A stretch of 64,000 bases of DNA, from NCBI GenBank assembly GCA_014058105.1, contig JACGCM010001421.1, positions 81,999 to 145,998 on the forward strand, written 5' to 3'. The translations under genes and the position numbers were made by a program. This DNA is from Kingdonia uniflora. Taxonomy: Eukaryota; Streptophyta; Magnoliopsida; Ranunculales; Circaeasteraceae. The notes under the pieces were generated by a model. The model was not told the origin of the DNA. It saw nothing but the letters and a program-made list of their open reading frames with translations, and ran no database searches. Shown one piece after another: positions 1 to 12,039 of the stretch; the first letter of the stretch is position 1, and each line of letters opens with the position of its first letter.

Positions 1-3000
1 AGTGTCATCTGGACGTTTTTGCCATTGGACAGATTGTCGTTAGAACGAGTTTTATTTTCGATCGAACGAGTTGATTCATCCCTCCTGGAATTTGGCCCAA
101 GACCTCTTGGTCGCTCGAACGACTTGGCGATTATATATATATCATTATCCATTCTCTCTCCTCACATTTCTCTTTCACTCTCTCTCTTCTCCCAACCGAA
201 TCCTCTCCTCTCTAAACTGAATCCTCACCTCGCCTTGCTCGCCGAATTCGACACGATTCTTCGCCGTGATCTTCGCCGTTTCTCTCGGTTAGTAATTCCT
301 CTCTCTCTCCCTTGTATCTTTGGGTTGATTTCGGTTTTGGTGGAACCCTTGAGGCTTGAATTGATTTAGGGCTTGTGATTGTTGTGTTGCTTTTGGGGTC
401 CTTGTTTTGATTCGAATTGGAGAGAGAAGAGCTGCTGCTGTTAGAGGGAGTAGAGGCAATTGTTACGGCTCAGTTGCTGCTGCCCTTGTGGCTAATTTAT
501 TTCAGTCGTTGCCGCCTTTGTTGTTGCTGTTTTGAAGTGTAGAGGGAGGGTTGCTTTAACCATCTTAAATCTCCATCTAATCGTCATCCATTTCCAATCG
601 TAGCTGCCATTTTTTGTAAGTAATTCCCTGTTGCTGTTCCAAATTTACAATCTGATTTTTAGTTCAGTATAACTTGCTTGCTTGCTTGGTATTTGATTTG
701 AGAAGATTTGGAGAGTATTTATTGCTATATGTCATTGGTGTTTGATTCTCGAAGAATTGTTTATTGATTTGGGTTTAGAGGAGCGATTGTGGAGGTCGTT
801 GTGGTGTTCCGGAGATCTAAAATCAGTTCGCACCGCCTAACTGTTTTTCCCCTTTTGTAAACTGTTTTCCTCCTTTTATGAACTATTTTTCCTTCCTTAA
901 TAATCTGATTTCTATTTTGGTTTAACCTATGATTGGTGGATTGATTATGTTGGGTTAGGTTGGATTGTAGGTTATGGATATGATTGGTTGAGTTGTGCTT
1001 ACTTTAAATCGTGTTTGCTAGGATTATGGCTGTGTAGTGTTGCTTGGCTAGTGGTTTGATTGGATGTGTTTATCTGTGAGCTGCCGTTGATGGAGCGTTG
1101 AGTTGTATTGCTCGGATTGATTCTTCAGGAGCGTTTCGTCAGGCGAGTTTTATCTTCCCGAATAACTAGATTATTATCCTGATTTGTGAGTTATAGAAAT
1201 GCCTAGTATAATATGTTATATCTGTGATTGGGTTAGTATAAGGTAAATTGCTGAGGGCACTTTTGCGGGTTATCCGTTTAGAATACCTTAGGCGAGAGTA
1301 CTTAAGGGTTTGATAAGTTAGTAAAACTCGCAACAATGTGAGTTTAGTTACTTGATAGAATCCGTAGGTTATGATTAACTAGAGGAGGTTATTCTCGGTT
1401 GTCGTCGATGTGACGATGACTCCTGAGATTCCCTTAGACCGATTTCATTAGTGGTGGTTATCATAAATCTTTTCTTCGTTGAGGTTGAGAACAAAGGCAT
1501 TTCTCAGTGTGCTGTGACGCCGCAGCATCGCTATATATATATATATATATATATATCTATATATAATATTGAGTGTGGAATTGTTGGTTAGTTATTAAGG
1601 TGCCCAGCTTGTTTCAGGGCACTAATAACTAGGTTTGGCTATTAGTGGAGATGTATGGACGGCTGTGGCTTAGCCACCATTTCTCTAAGATAGTGTAGTT
1701 CAGAGGCTATAGTTTTCACCTTATAGTGTAGCACCTTGGTTAGTTTAGGTTGCTGGACTTGGTTCCAGGGTGGTCTTGGGGCGACATAGCTCCAGTAAGA
1801 CATGGCTTTCGATTCGGAGCTCGTCATCATGCCTACTATTGCTCTGATATGTCTTAGGATTAGCCTAGGTGTACTCTATGTTCTTGAGGCCTGGTCCTTG
1901 AGCACTGTCATTGTGATTGGTGGTTGGTTGGAATGTTAGTTTCCCTGTGGGAGTGTGGAATCTCCTGGATTGTTAGTAGTTGGTGGTGAGCAGACGGCTT
2001 GTCTGTGGCGGTTGGCCGTGGATTTTGAACTTTTGATAGTTTGCCTTAGGATTGCTTGCTTATCGTGTTGTGACACTTATTGTCCTCATGATTCTTAGAG
2101 CTAATAGAGCTTACTCGTAAGCCTTCCTTCCCCTGGATGAGGCTGTTAAGGCTGTGTTCCCTTCCGTCATATAGGAGGCAGTGAGACAGCATGGCTCAGT
2201 GAGGTACGTGGCTGAGCCAGGTGGTTTATGAAGTTGTATGTTCCCGTGATGTTGGAATCTGCTGGGGTGGATTGTTACATCAGTATAGGGAAACAGTCAC
2301 CGTCGAGCATCTGTTCGCGAATATTGTCACCTTGTGTGTAGACAGACCTGGTGGGTTCTTGTACATCCGTGTTGGTGACTTATGTACATGATTAGGTTGA
2401 TTGTGATGCGGTTCGGATATTGGGGATTGTTGGCTACTTGTTGGACACTTGTAGGTCACCCAATGAGTACTAGTCTGCGTTGACAGCTAGAGTACTGTAG
2501 TACTTGATTATAATCATATTGCTTTGAGGAATCTTAGAGGCTGATGTTGTTTAGATGTTGTGACGGTTAAGTTGTTGTTTCATCTAGGTTTAGATGGTGC
2601 AGCTGAGTCACAGGAGGGCATCTGTGTTAGTTTTGGTTATGACGCTATCAGGCAGGTTGTTATTCTATTGTGTACTGGCTGTGTTGGCAGCTACTGTATT
2701 TCAGTCTTTAGGATTTTTACACACATCCATAGATAATATATTCTCTTTTCTTATTGCGACCGGATATATCCCCTGACCCGTATTATATGTGTCATGTGTG
2801 TGGTAAGGACTGTAGTTCCTTTTGTGTGACTGAGGATGTGATTCCTTGGGGTGCTCATGACGCCCAATGTAGTTTCCTCAGCCTGGTCAGCTTAGAAAAA
2901 TCGTACCCGTATCCATAATGATCATTTAAGGTAATTCTTCTTTACCAGTTATCAACCCACTTTAGTTATGGGGGCTAGTCCTTTGGGTTGACATCGCTAA

Positions 3001-4175
3001 ATCATTCTGCATCATAACGCATCATCATCATCAAGCATATCATTGCATCTCTGCATACTTCCAATTCGTAGGTTCTTCTGATAGAAATCCTTAACCCTTT
3101 CTGCATTATGTTTAATATATAATCTTCTGCACTTGGGATAATCATAAGATTATCTCATTCCATCATATCATCATCATAACATATCCTTGCATTGGGATAA
3201 TTATGAGATTATACTAGTTTATCATATTCTTCTCCTCTTGTTTAAATTCCTTTTCTCCTAATTAATTCGCGGTGTAATTAGATTCATCTTTCCTTCTGCA
3301 TACTCCTCTCCTCTCTACATTTATTCCTCCCTCTTCTGTATCTGGTTAATTTATTAGGTTAATTAGTCTGGTTGGTTGCTGTGAGCTTTAGGCTGATATT
3401 TGGTTGTGGGCGATCTTGCTCAGCTTGTGATAGCTTCGGGGTTGTACCTTGTTGGGGTTTGGGTAACCCTGTTGGATTATTGTGAGTCGAGGGTGTTTAC
3501 CCTCGTGTGTGATTGTATTTCTGAGGTAGGTTAGTTGCGTGTGGCGTTGGGGCCATGGTAGTGATTAGAGTGTAGTTAGTAGTCCTTGGGACTGGAGTGT
3601 AGTTATAGTCTTCCCACTCCTTTGCCCGAGATATGTATGCCTAATTATAGTATAGTTATACATAATCATTAAACTAGTTATGTACCTATTAGATACCTAT
3701 TAGGCATCCTGTATATATTTATATATATATAGTTTATCGTTAGATATTATTATATCCTATTATCATTATTATATCCATCTCATTGGTTAGTATAATCGTT
3801 TTGTTATTCTTGGGAGTTAGTGAGCTCGTTGTTTCCTCACTCTTGCATCCCCCTTTTAGTGGCAGGTTATTTCATGTTTTAGTTGCTACTGTGGTGATCT
3901 TTAGGGAGCTGAGCTGGAGGCTCATTGTCCAGTTATTACTGTCGGGCCTTCTGCGTAGAGGTTTACAGAATCTTACGTTTAAATATTATTATCTTAGTCT
4001 TCCGCTATTTATGTTTTTCTTTATTACTCTGTTGTGATACTATTGTGAATGACCGGGCCAGAATTTTTCTACGGCTTGGCTGTTCGTGGGGTAAATCTTT
4101 GGATTCCCCGACCTGTACATCCTCAAAACTCAATAATTGGTCTAGCTACCGATTACTGAATTTTGGGGCGTGGCA
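1..4175 (+). mobile_element. Long LTR-like non-coding segment (LTR retrotransposon), left end outside the window
   Basis: About 4.2 kb without a credible protein. Near the left end a TATA-like run (about 131-145) is followed by a long CT-rich leader and a GT-rich stretch, as in plant LTR promoters and 5' leaders. The right end reads TTTTGGGGCGTGGCA at about 4161-4175, a common way for long plant Ty3/gypsy LTRs to end. Directly after it, coiled-coil coding sequence of element A resumes. I infer an LTR (solo, or the 3' LTR of an element outside the window) inserted in the antisense gene of element A. The long LTR suggests a Tekay/Del-type element, but no second LTR copy or coding region is available to prove it. 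Confidence 0.4.
1531..1567. repeat. (TA)n microsatellite
   Basis: An almost pure TA dinucleotide run within the long LTR-like segment. No gene is nearby. Confidence 0.9.
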
Positions 4176-4195
4176 GGCCATAAGAATTGTATTTT

Positions 4196-6180
4196 TCAGG
4201 ATAAGAAAAGAACAATTAAAGGATCAACAGGAATTAGAGGGTAAGTTAAAGGAGTTGCAAGATATAATATCATTATATGTTGAGCAAAAAATGTCTTTAG
4301 CGATGCGATTGTCAAAAGAAGTGACTGTTCGCATGAAGGTAGAAGCTGGTGTGAGGGTGTTGGGTAAATTGCAAAAAAAAACGTGTAGGCAGCTACACAA
4401 GGTGCATATGCAATTGAATGAGCATCTGTATCTGTCACAAGCAAAAGTCACAACTCAAACAGAGTATGAGCGTCATATAAAAAGTGTCATGGATTTTTAT
4501 AGGAGAGAACTTGCGAGGGTATAGAACGAATTTAAGAAGTTTGTAACGTAATGTAGGTGGGATTTTGAAGTTGAGAATGCCAAGGCTAAAAAAATGTGGT
4601 TTACCAAAGATGAAAGGGAATATTTGGTAAAAAAACCCATTCCTAGGTCGAGGGAACTGTTGTCAGAATAGGATAAGGAGGAGGTCGAGAATTTGATACC
4701 CCGATCGCGGCGCAAATAGCATAAACATGAGGTGGTAACCTTTATAGCTCCTTTAGATATTCAAGTAACGAATAGAAAGAGTCCGGAGATAAAGGATAGT
4801 CCTCACATATCTCGACGAAGTGAAGATAGGTTGTTCCAATTTTTGTCGGTTCTTCATAACTGTTAGAACTTTGTATACAGTTTTTGTTTGATGATAAATA
4901 AAATTTGTTCTCTGTGATGATGAATAGAACAATGTATCGATGCTACTCAAATACCATGTTCTTGATTAAACTTGTAAACTGTGATATGCAATCTATTTGC
5001 ATAAGTGAATTATTATAAATATAAACTATTATGACAAGTAGAACTGGTAGCTATTCAGAGTCAATGTAACATGTTACACATCCGAAATGAACAATTGAAT
5101 GCTAAACCAAGTTCGTGTTAGGGGGAACTACAGAGTATTATTTAATTATAAGAAAAAATGAAGGTGGAGATTTTAAAAGAGCAAAGTATAGTAATCTGTG
5201 TGACTGAGAAACTGTAAGAGAAAGAGGCTGAACTAGCCATTGAACTGAGAAAGATTGAGGGATTAAAAGAAGCGATAAGGAAAAAGGGTATTGAAGTTCT
5301 AGGTACCTCTTAACAATCTATCCAACGAGGGGCTGAATTGATACCCGTTCGAACTCAAGTTACAAAACTATTGGCAGTGTTAAAGGAAAAAGGAAATAAT
5401 GTGAAAGACTTGTAATTTCAAGTAAATATTCTTGAGGCGGAGATAGCAGATATGCGAGCTCGTACTCGCAATTATGAAGTATTGTGGTTAGGTTCTAATG
5501 TGATGATAAAAAAGATGGGAGAAACCCACAATCAGCATAACGAAAACATAAACAAGGCTTGGAGCAAGGTATATACGTTAGAGCATTCCATTCAATCGCG
5601 AGAGTAAGATATTTTAGAGTATAAAGCCGAGAACATGAAATTGTATGATGCGAATACCAAGTTGGAGGTGGATTTGTTTAAGGCTGTAATAAGTCCTGAC
5701 GATAGTACGATGAATAGAAATTATCGTGAGGCAGAAGTGGAGGGGGCAATGTCTATGGTTTGTCATATGGATGAATTCATGATAGTATTAGAAGCTTGGA
5801 ATGCTGTGGTGATAAATAAAAAAGGAACAGTTGAGAAACGCTACGAAAGTTTGGAAGCTATGCTGAAGGAAGCTCAAGGTAAACTTGGTGAGTTTATTCT
5901 TTCAAAAGGGGTAGAAATTGAGACAGGTGATGTATACGAGAGAGATATGACAACAATTATTTCATTCTTTGTAGCAGAGTTTAATAGATTGAAAGCAGAA
6001 AGTAGAACTGTGTATGGCAGGTTAGTTGCAAAAGGTGTAGAATGTTAAATGAAGTTGGTTCGATCGGAGTACTTAGATCCTAAGAATTTGAGTTCTTAAA
6101 AAGAGTATGATTAGGGAAGAAAAAAAAATTGCTACTGGGGGAATGCCAGAGTTTATGCGTGCTCGCTTGAATCGGTATGG
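4196..6180 (+). pseudogene. Element A antisense gene (aORF): coiled-coil protein, decayed
   Basis: Remains of a long coiled-coil protein on the strand opposite to the pol of the same element. One segment ends at a TAG at 4522-4524; another is open from 5635 to 6048. Between them lie broken reading frames rich in E, K, L and R with heptad-like spacing, plus an AT-rich, intron-like stretch (about 4860-5100). The tail has the signature shared with elements B and C: FFVAEFNRLKAE, then an 11-residue gap and KGVEC, followed past a stop by SEYLDPKN. The N-terminal globular domain seen in B and C is missing, probably cut away by the LTR insertion ending at 4175. The function is unknown. Known family: extra antisense ORFs of Tat-lineage retrotransposons. 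Not translatable as one protein here. Confidence 0.7.
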
Positions 6181-6356
6181 AGAGAGTTTTAGGGGTGATA
6201 ATGTAAATGATAGTGACTGATGATATGAAAGATAGTAAGAGTATAATAGATATATAACTATTTAAAAGTAGCGTGAATGATCTGTATGTATGTATACTGA
6301 CCTTTGTATGAACTAATTGTATTGTTATCATCTTGTTTGGTGTATAGTCATATGAT

Positions 6357-6790
6357 AAAAGGGCGGTTTAGCCGAAGCAACAAACAATCTTTAATGTATA
6401 GAGAATTAGTTTGGCTAAAGCAACAAATGATCTGTAATGTATAGAAGATCAGTTTGGCTGAAGCAACAAATGATCTGTAATGTATAGAGGATCAGTTTGG
6501 CTAAAGTAATAAACGATCTGTAATGTATAAAGGATTAGTTTGGCTGAAGCAACCAACGATCTATAATGTATAGATGATCATTTTGGCTGAAGCAATAAAC
6601 GATCTTTAATGTATAGAGGATCTGTTTGGCTGAACCAACAAACGATTTGTAATGTATAGAGGATCAGTTTGGCTAAAGCAACAAACGATCTATAATGTAT
6701 AGAGGATTAGTTTGGCTGAATCAACAAACGATCTATAATGTATAGATGATCAGTTGGGCTGAGGCAACAAACGATCTGTAATCTATACTT
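6357..6790. repeat. Tandem array, exact 43-bp period, ten units (element A)
   Basis: Units start at 6378, 6421, 6464, 6507, 6550, 6593, 6636, 6679, 6722 and 6765, each exactly 43 bp apart with no indel. The core reads CAACAAACGATCTGTAATGT and then ATAGAGGATCAGTTTGGCTRAAG. Units differ by scattered substitutions only. The array sits between the 3' ends of the convergent aORF (+) and pol (-), matching the position of the unrelated arrays in elements B and C. Confidence 0.95.
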
Positions 6791-7004
6791 GTTTGATATA
6801 TTTGAAAAGTACTATAATGTAGGGCAATCAGACACAAGTATTTTATTATTGTAAGATTAATGTATAAAGGATGTTAGATAGAGTACTGTATAAAATAGTA
6901 GAAAGCACTCAGATGTATGGGGATCAAACATAAGTATTTTATTGACATAAGATCGACATCAAAAGATGATAGATTTATTTAGAAAAGTACACTGTGATAG
7001 TGTA
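6791..7004. other. Spacer between the 43-bp array and pol of element A
   Basis: AT-rich. It contains two degenerate copies, about 90 bp apart, of a segment around ATCAGACACAAGTATTTTATT (about 6829 and 6925), so a second, weaker tandem pattern follows the 43-bp array. No coding sequence is seen. Confidence 0.5.
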
Positions 7005-8250
7005 TTATCTTCGATATAGCTTCAATCTCCTTGTGTTCCAAGGATTAGGAACTCGTTCCCCATTTTCAGTAACGAGATCGTAAGAACCAAGGCTACTTTT
7101 TCCAACAATGATAAAAGGACCTTCCCAATTTTTGGTTAATTTTCCAGTATTGACTTTTTTTCTATGTTTGGGAACTTCTCGGAAGAAGAAATCTTTGATT
7201 TTAAACTCTCTATGATGAACTCGTTTGTTATAAGATCGGGCTAAAGCTTGGTGGTATCTTCCCATATTCATGATTGCTCTATCTCTGGTCACTTCGATCC
7301 AATTTATGTTACATGCCCAACTAGAATTTATTTTCTTCATCTGTCATGGTATGGTTGTATAACGGGTGATAATATTGAGTAGGGATGATTACTTCTGTAC
7401 CATATGCCAGGAGGAACGACGTACATCCGGTTGACACCCGAGGAGTTGTACAATATGCCCATAACACATGTGGTAATTCTTGGACCCAATTACCTTTTTT
7501 ATTTGTCAATCTCTTTTTGATTCCATCCACAATAGTGCGATTAGTGATTTCTGCCTGACCATTTCATTGTGGGTAATATGGATTGGAAGGAGAGTAGATG
7601 ATGTTGTGTTGGTTGAGGAATTCAATGACTCTAAAGCCAACGAATTGAGATCCATTATCGATTCTGATGAGATAGGGGCAGCCAAACTGAATGATGATGG
7701 TTTCCCATATAAATCTAATGACTTCGATTTCTCGTGTGTGACATAGAGGGACTACTTCCACCCATTTAGTGAAGTAATTGATTGCTACTAGCAGATGCTT
7801 TATTTTGCCTGGTGCAGTGGGGAATTCTCCTAACGAGGTTAAGGGCTCATCTTCTGAATGGCCAAACTACGTTGCTGTAATGGAGTTCCAAGGCTATAAC
7901 TCAAATTTGGGGGCCATGTCGTTGATAGGCATCGCATTTGCTTGTAATATTAATGGCTTGAGCTTTCATTTTAGGCTAAAAGACTCCTTGGGTAAGATCA
8001 CGATTGGCTAGAAATCGTCCTACGACGTGTTAACCACAAGTACATTCATGGAGTTCGTGTAGGAATTTGTGAGCTTCTTTGTTTGATAAGCACTCGAGAT
8101 ATGGTCCTGTAACTAAAATCTTGTAAAGGAGATCATTATCCACAATGTATTATTTAGCATTATCAAGTATGCATCGTCTTTCGGTAGGATCTTTAGGGTG
8201 TTCGCCATCAAACTTATTATGAGGTCTGATATATGTGAGAAAGGTTCATC
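7005..8250 (-). pseudogene. Element A integrase (Ty3/gypsy, Tat lineage), decayed
   Basis: Last pol domain of element A. The C-terminal part (7005-7340) contains the GKLTKNWEGPF and PWNTRRLKLYRR signatures of Tat integrases, and the open segment ends there. The catalytic core is at 7480-7790. The first catalytic Asp of the usual TDYFTKW motif is Asn (INYFTKW, about 7765-7785). The second is present in RIDNGSQF. The Glu of GQAEIT is present but directly preceded by a TGA (NPYYPQ-stop-NGQ, about 7563). The N-terminal zinc-binding part (about 7800-8250) is barely readable. It would insert cDNA into the genome; this copy cannot act. Confidence 0.85.
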
Positions 8251-8251
8251 T

Positions 8252-8760
8252 TCAATCATCTTCGTCCTCTTCAATTTCCCCAGTATTAACAGAATTTGAG
8301 CTTATGATGTTAATAGAGAGGGTGGATAGTATTTCGATCTTGAGATATCGAGCTTCTGTGTCGAGAATTCCTGCCAGATAGGCCAGGGAATTAGAATGTC
8401 TATTTTCTCCATGGGGCAAATGTTCAATGGTAACCCTTTTGAATTTCCGCATTCTGGTGACTACTGCTACGGCGTACTTGATCATTTTTAGTTCTTCTGA
8501 AACTTTTTTGTATAATGGTTCATAATGACTAAAGAGTTTGTATACACTGATAGCTCATAAACTCCAATCTCGAGAGCCATGTCTAGTCCGTAGATTAATG
8601 CCTCGTATTCAGCATCATTGTTGTTAGCGCTAAAATTGAGTCAAATTGTTTTTTAATCTTGTCATTAGAAGGTGTGATAAGCACGATTCTAATACCTAAG
8701 CCCATAGGTCCAGCAGAACCGTCAGTTAAAAGACGCTAACTTTTTTGAGTTACCCAGTCT
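8252..8760 (-). pseudogene. Element A second RNase H (archaeal-type, aRNH), decayed
   Basis: The readable end (8252-8485) has the HLPHGENRHSNSLAYLAG motif, matching the R-x-x-N-x-x-A-D-x-L-A-x-L-A region of the additional RNase H that marks the Tat lineage. Upstream, around 8710-8740, DGSAGPMGLGI marks the start of the domain. At least one frameshift separates the two halves. The domain follows the ordinary retroviral-type RNase H and precedes integrase, the same order as in elements B and C. It would degrade RNA in RNA-DNA hybrids during reverse transcription. Confidence 0.75.
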
Positions 8761-9260
8761 GATTTTTCCTCGAACTATTCTTCGTTGATTTTTATACTAT
8801 CTTCTTCACAGCTAGATTCTTCTACTGGGAAGTCTGTAAGAAAATTTGCTACTGCTTGACCTTTTTCAGAATGTCGTGGTTCAAAACGCATGTCATGTTC
8901 ACCAAGAGTTACTGACCATTATTGTACTCGTCCAGATTTTTCTCGTTTGGGCAATATTTCTTGCAAGGGATAATTTGTCATTGCACGAGCTGAGTGATCT
9001 TGGAAATATTGTTTTAACTTCTGTGAGAAGTAAACGAGAGCTAACAGTAGTTTCTCGACCTTGGTTTACCGGGATTCTACTGGAGTGAGAGTTTTGCTGA
9101 TGAAATAGATAGGTTTCTCTATCTTTTCATCAAGCTGAATGAAAATAGAACTTAATGATTCCTCGATAATAGCAAGATATATGCTGAGTTCTTCCCTTTT
9201 GAGGTGTACTCATTACTGGTGGTTTCCCCAAATAACGTTTAAGTTCCTGAAATGCTACTT
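8761..9260 (-). pseudogene. Element A first RNase H (reverse-transcriptase-linked), decayed
   Basis: On the minus strand the frame reads FISKTLTPVESR (about 9080-9110), then a conserved TNYPLQEILPK segment, then GQAVANFLTDFPVEES (about 8825-8870). These match the RT-connected RNase H and the tether found in elements B and C. In-frame stops (for example TAA after VESR and after GRVQ) break it. Confidence 0.7.
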
Positions 9261-10080
9261 CATATTCTGCTGTCCACTCAATCCCAGGATTCTTCTTAGA
9301 TTTCTTTTTTGTTGTTCCTTTGTGCAATAGGTTGAATAACAATTGACATCGATCTGAAGACTTGGAGACAAAATAATTTATCGCAGCAATCTTGCCTGTT
9401 AACTTTTGTACATCTTTCTTTGTTTTTGTAGAAGGCATAGATAGCAGTGCACGAATACGATATGGATCAGCTTCAATTCCTCGCTTGCTGATCAAATGTT
9501 CCAAGAATTTGCCTTACTGAACTCTGAACTGATACTTGTTGGGATTGAATCTCACTTTGTAAAAATGGCTAAATTTCGAATGTAGTGTATAAATTTATAA
9601 TATGGCTCTCCTTTTTGAGACTTTTACACAACATATCATCAATGTAAATTTCCATCATTTTTCCAAGGTGATCTTTGAAATTCTGTGTCATCAATCTTTG
9701 ATAAGTAGCTCCAGCATTCTAGAGACCGAAAGACATAACCTTATAGTTGTACAAGCCATGTTCTGTAATGAAAGTTGTTTTCTCTTGATCATCGGGTAGC
9801 AGAGGTATCTGATTGTACCCTGATACTGCATCCATCATGGATAAGAGTTTGTGTCCCGCAGTAGAATCGAGTAGATAGTTTATGATAGGAAGTAGAAAAC
9901 TATCCTTTCGAGTATGTCTATTGAGGTCCGTGAAATCTACGCATACTCTAATCTTGCCATTTTTCTTTGGTACAATTACGATGTTCAAGATCCATTCTGG
10001 ATAATTGGTTTTTCAGATAAAACCAACTTCATTATTGCCTTTAAGGAACTGGATAAGAGCATCTCATTCTGCTATGGGCA
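9130..10080 (-). pseudogene. Element A reverse transcriptase, decayed
   Basis: The fingers and palm are readable at 9719-9988: IVPKKNGKIRVCVDFTDLN, then DAVSGYNQI, then VMSFGL. The catalytic motif is YIDD (about 9634-9645, in EIYIDDMLCKS) and is intact. The thumb and connection are at 9130-9504 (KRGIEADPYRIRALL, VQKLTGKIAAIN). Stops and a frameshift separate the palm from the thumb. It would copy element RNA into DNA in the cytoplasmic particle. The family is identified firmly; the Tat lineage follows from the dual RNase H and the FISKTLTP segment. Confidence 0.9.
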
Positions 10081-10358
10081 GAAGAGTGCCAATGTATGAT
10101 CCTCGCTTGTCCCCACTGATTTTAACGTATTCTATGATTTTTGCAATTGGCAGTTGGCTTTCTGTAGAGTTCATTGTAAAGTTTTCTATAATATTCCCTG
10201 TTATTTTCTATAATTGATATGTGAGTTATGGCTATGAGGCTTTGATTCTATGGCAACAGACTTTCAGATACTCGAGCTAGCTTCTGGCTTCCTTTGATTT
10301 CGTAAATGTCGCCCTCCCATTCAAATTGTAGTGCCAAATGATAGGTCGATGGAATAGC

Positions 10359-10800
10359 TTACATATTATATAACCAGCAACGTCCCATTATACCCAAATA
10401 ATGGGATTTTATATTAATAACATAAAATACAACATTAACTGTTGCTGGTCCAGCCGTAATAGGAAGTATTATCTTTCCCACACGTTCTTCTCTAGAACTA
10501 TTGAACCCGCCGATGTCAATGTCACTAGGCTGCACCTTATCGACTAGTCCCATCTGATCGTGCTTTAAAATAGTAGTTCAATACTACTACCAGTATCTAT
10601 CATCATCGTGTGTAGTATAACATTTTTCATTTTTAGCATAATTACCAAAGCAACATAGAGAGGAAAGTTGACATGACAAACATCACAGTCATCGAAAGAA
10701 ATTTCTGTGCATTGGGAGCTCGATACGGGAAGTAAACGAGCTTCTTTATCTTGCATGGACAAGTTGTAAAATTGGCCGACTCATCGTCTTTTGCTTCTGT
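10359..10800 (-). pseudogene. Element A aspartic protease, decayed
   Basis: The active-site motif MIDTGSS is at about 10580-10600, preceded by VALVIMLKMKN, the usual lead-in of gypsy proteases. After a frameshift the second half reads LPITAGPATVNVVFYVIN and LGIMGRCWL (10359-10553), which matches the flap-to-end region of the element C protease at 63545-63912. It would cut the gag-pol polyprotein. Confidence 0.8.
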
Positions 10801-11240
10801 TTGAATTGTTTACAGTCTGAGTCTCAATGAAGGTATAAATGCCTTCCTCCTGCTGGTTCTTTGATATGCACACCTTCTGTAGGAAGTTTGTAACTTTCAT
10901 TTTTGTAACTCTCCACGTCCATGATGTATTCATGCATTCTTCCATCCGCAAAAAATAATCTAGCAGAAGTTATAAAGAAAATTAGTGTTCTGTCTCATGA
11001 TGTCAGACTTTATGGTGAATGCAATAGGGTTTGTTCTCAATGAGATGGAGATACTGTGGATTACAAAAAAACTTATCCTTCTAGAGTCTAGGATAAATGT
11101 TGGCTTTGGTTGCATTCATCTTGGGAAGACAAGGTTTTGGCAAGTTACTACCCTTCCGAGGTCATTCATCATTAGGTTTTGTTCGCATCCTGTCTCCTCC
11201 CTGATCAGCAGCACGGTTGAAATCTTGGCCGGTGAATCTA
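10801..11240 (-). pseudogene. Element A gag tail remnant
   Basis: The minus strand shows short readable pieces such as DGRMHEYIMDV (about 10925-10955), comparable to LEYIIDLPAMTEAI between gag and pol in element B. The capsid and zinc-knuckle region is too decayed or deleted to follow. The primer-binding site expected next to the LTR is not recognisable. Confidence 0.4.
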
Positions 11241-11800
11241 GCTATCAATAGCCTAATTCTAGGATCACTATGATCCAGATTGAGCATAATGAACTATTTC
11301 CTTAATAGCCTAATTTCGGGAATCAGACTTAGCCTTTACACTAGATGTGTTTAGAACGCTCAAGAACAGTGAATAATAATTAATAAGACAATTTAGCATG
11401 GAAAACCTTTGAATAGGTAAAAAAAGACCTCCCTTGAGGATTTTGAAAATAAGGGGTTATATTATTGAGATTGCTAGCTTATAACAATGTGTGTTCTGAA
11501 TACGGGGAATGTTAGAGTGAGGATTCCTTCATCCCTTATCGAGAATTCTCTGGTCCTATTTATAGGTCTTATAATATGACCGTTTAACAACCATTTAATA
11601 TTCTTGATGATAGACATTACAAAATATGTGTTAGATATTTTTTGACCTGATTGTCTAACGGGCTGATCCTGCTTATCTTTTAACGGCCTCATTGATGATG
11701 TTGTATCTGTTGACTCAAACTGTTGATGTAGAGGTCGAATAGTGATGACTGAATACCAAATTTATCTTTAGTAGTGTTTCATGTATGTTGATGAGTTTGA
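11241..11800 (-). mobile_element. 5' LTR remnant of element A (Tat family)
   Basis: On the minus strand this segment carries the pieces shared by all Tat LTRs in the window: the block around TTTAGCATGGAAAACCTTTG at 11392-11430 and a TATA-box region (CTATAAATAGG, about 11550-11565 on -). It lies upstream of element A gag-pol, where a 5' LTR belongs. Neither a TG start nor a CA end can be fixed, so the borders are approximate. The Athila-like sequence begins to its right. Confidence 0.5.
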
Positions 11801-12039
11801 GAATGAAGCATGGGTCAGAGATGCAAAATAAGCTTTTACAAGGTGGCTCTCAACCAAGAGTATGAGGAGTATCGTGGGCGAGTGGTGTTGGTTGAGAAAC
11901 TCGTACTGCAACTATTTCCTGATGTTGTTGTCTTGATTTTGATTGTGCCACGTGCTCTATTGATGAGGTCGAAAGTTTGTATGTTGGACGAAGATGATGC
12001 ATGAGTCCGAGATGCAGAATAAGCCACTACACTTTCCAT

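Noticed and set aside
19..369. 116-codon ORF at the window start
   Set aside because: It spans a TATA-like run and a CT-rich leader of an LTR; low-complexity composition and no protein motif.
6357..6790. CRISPR-like array
   Set aside because: Units are contiguous with no unique spacers, and this is a plant repeat between retrotransposon genes.
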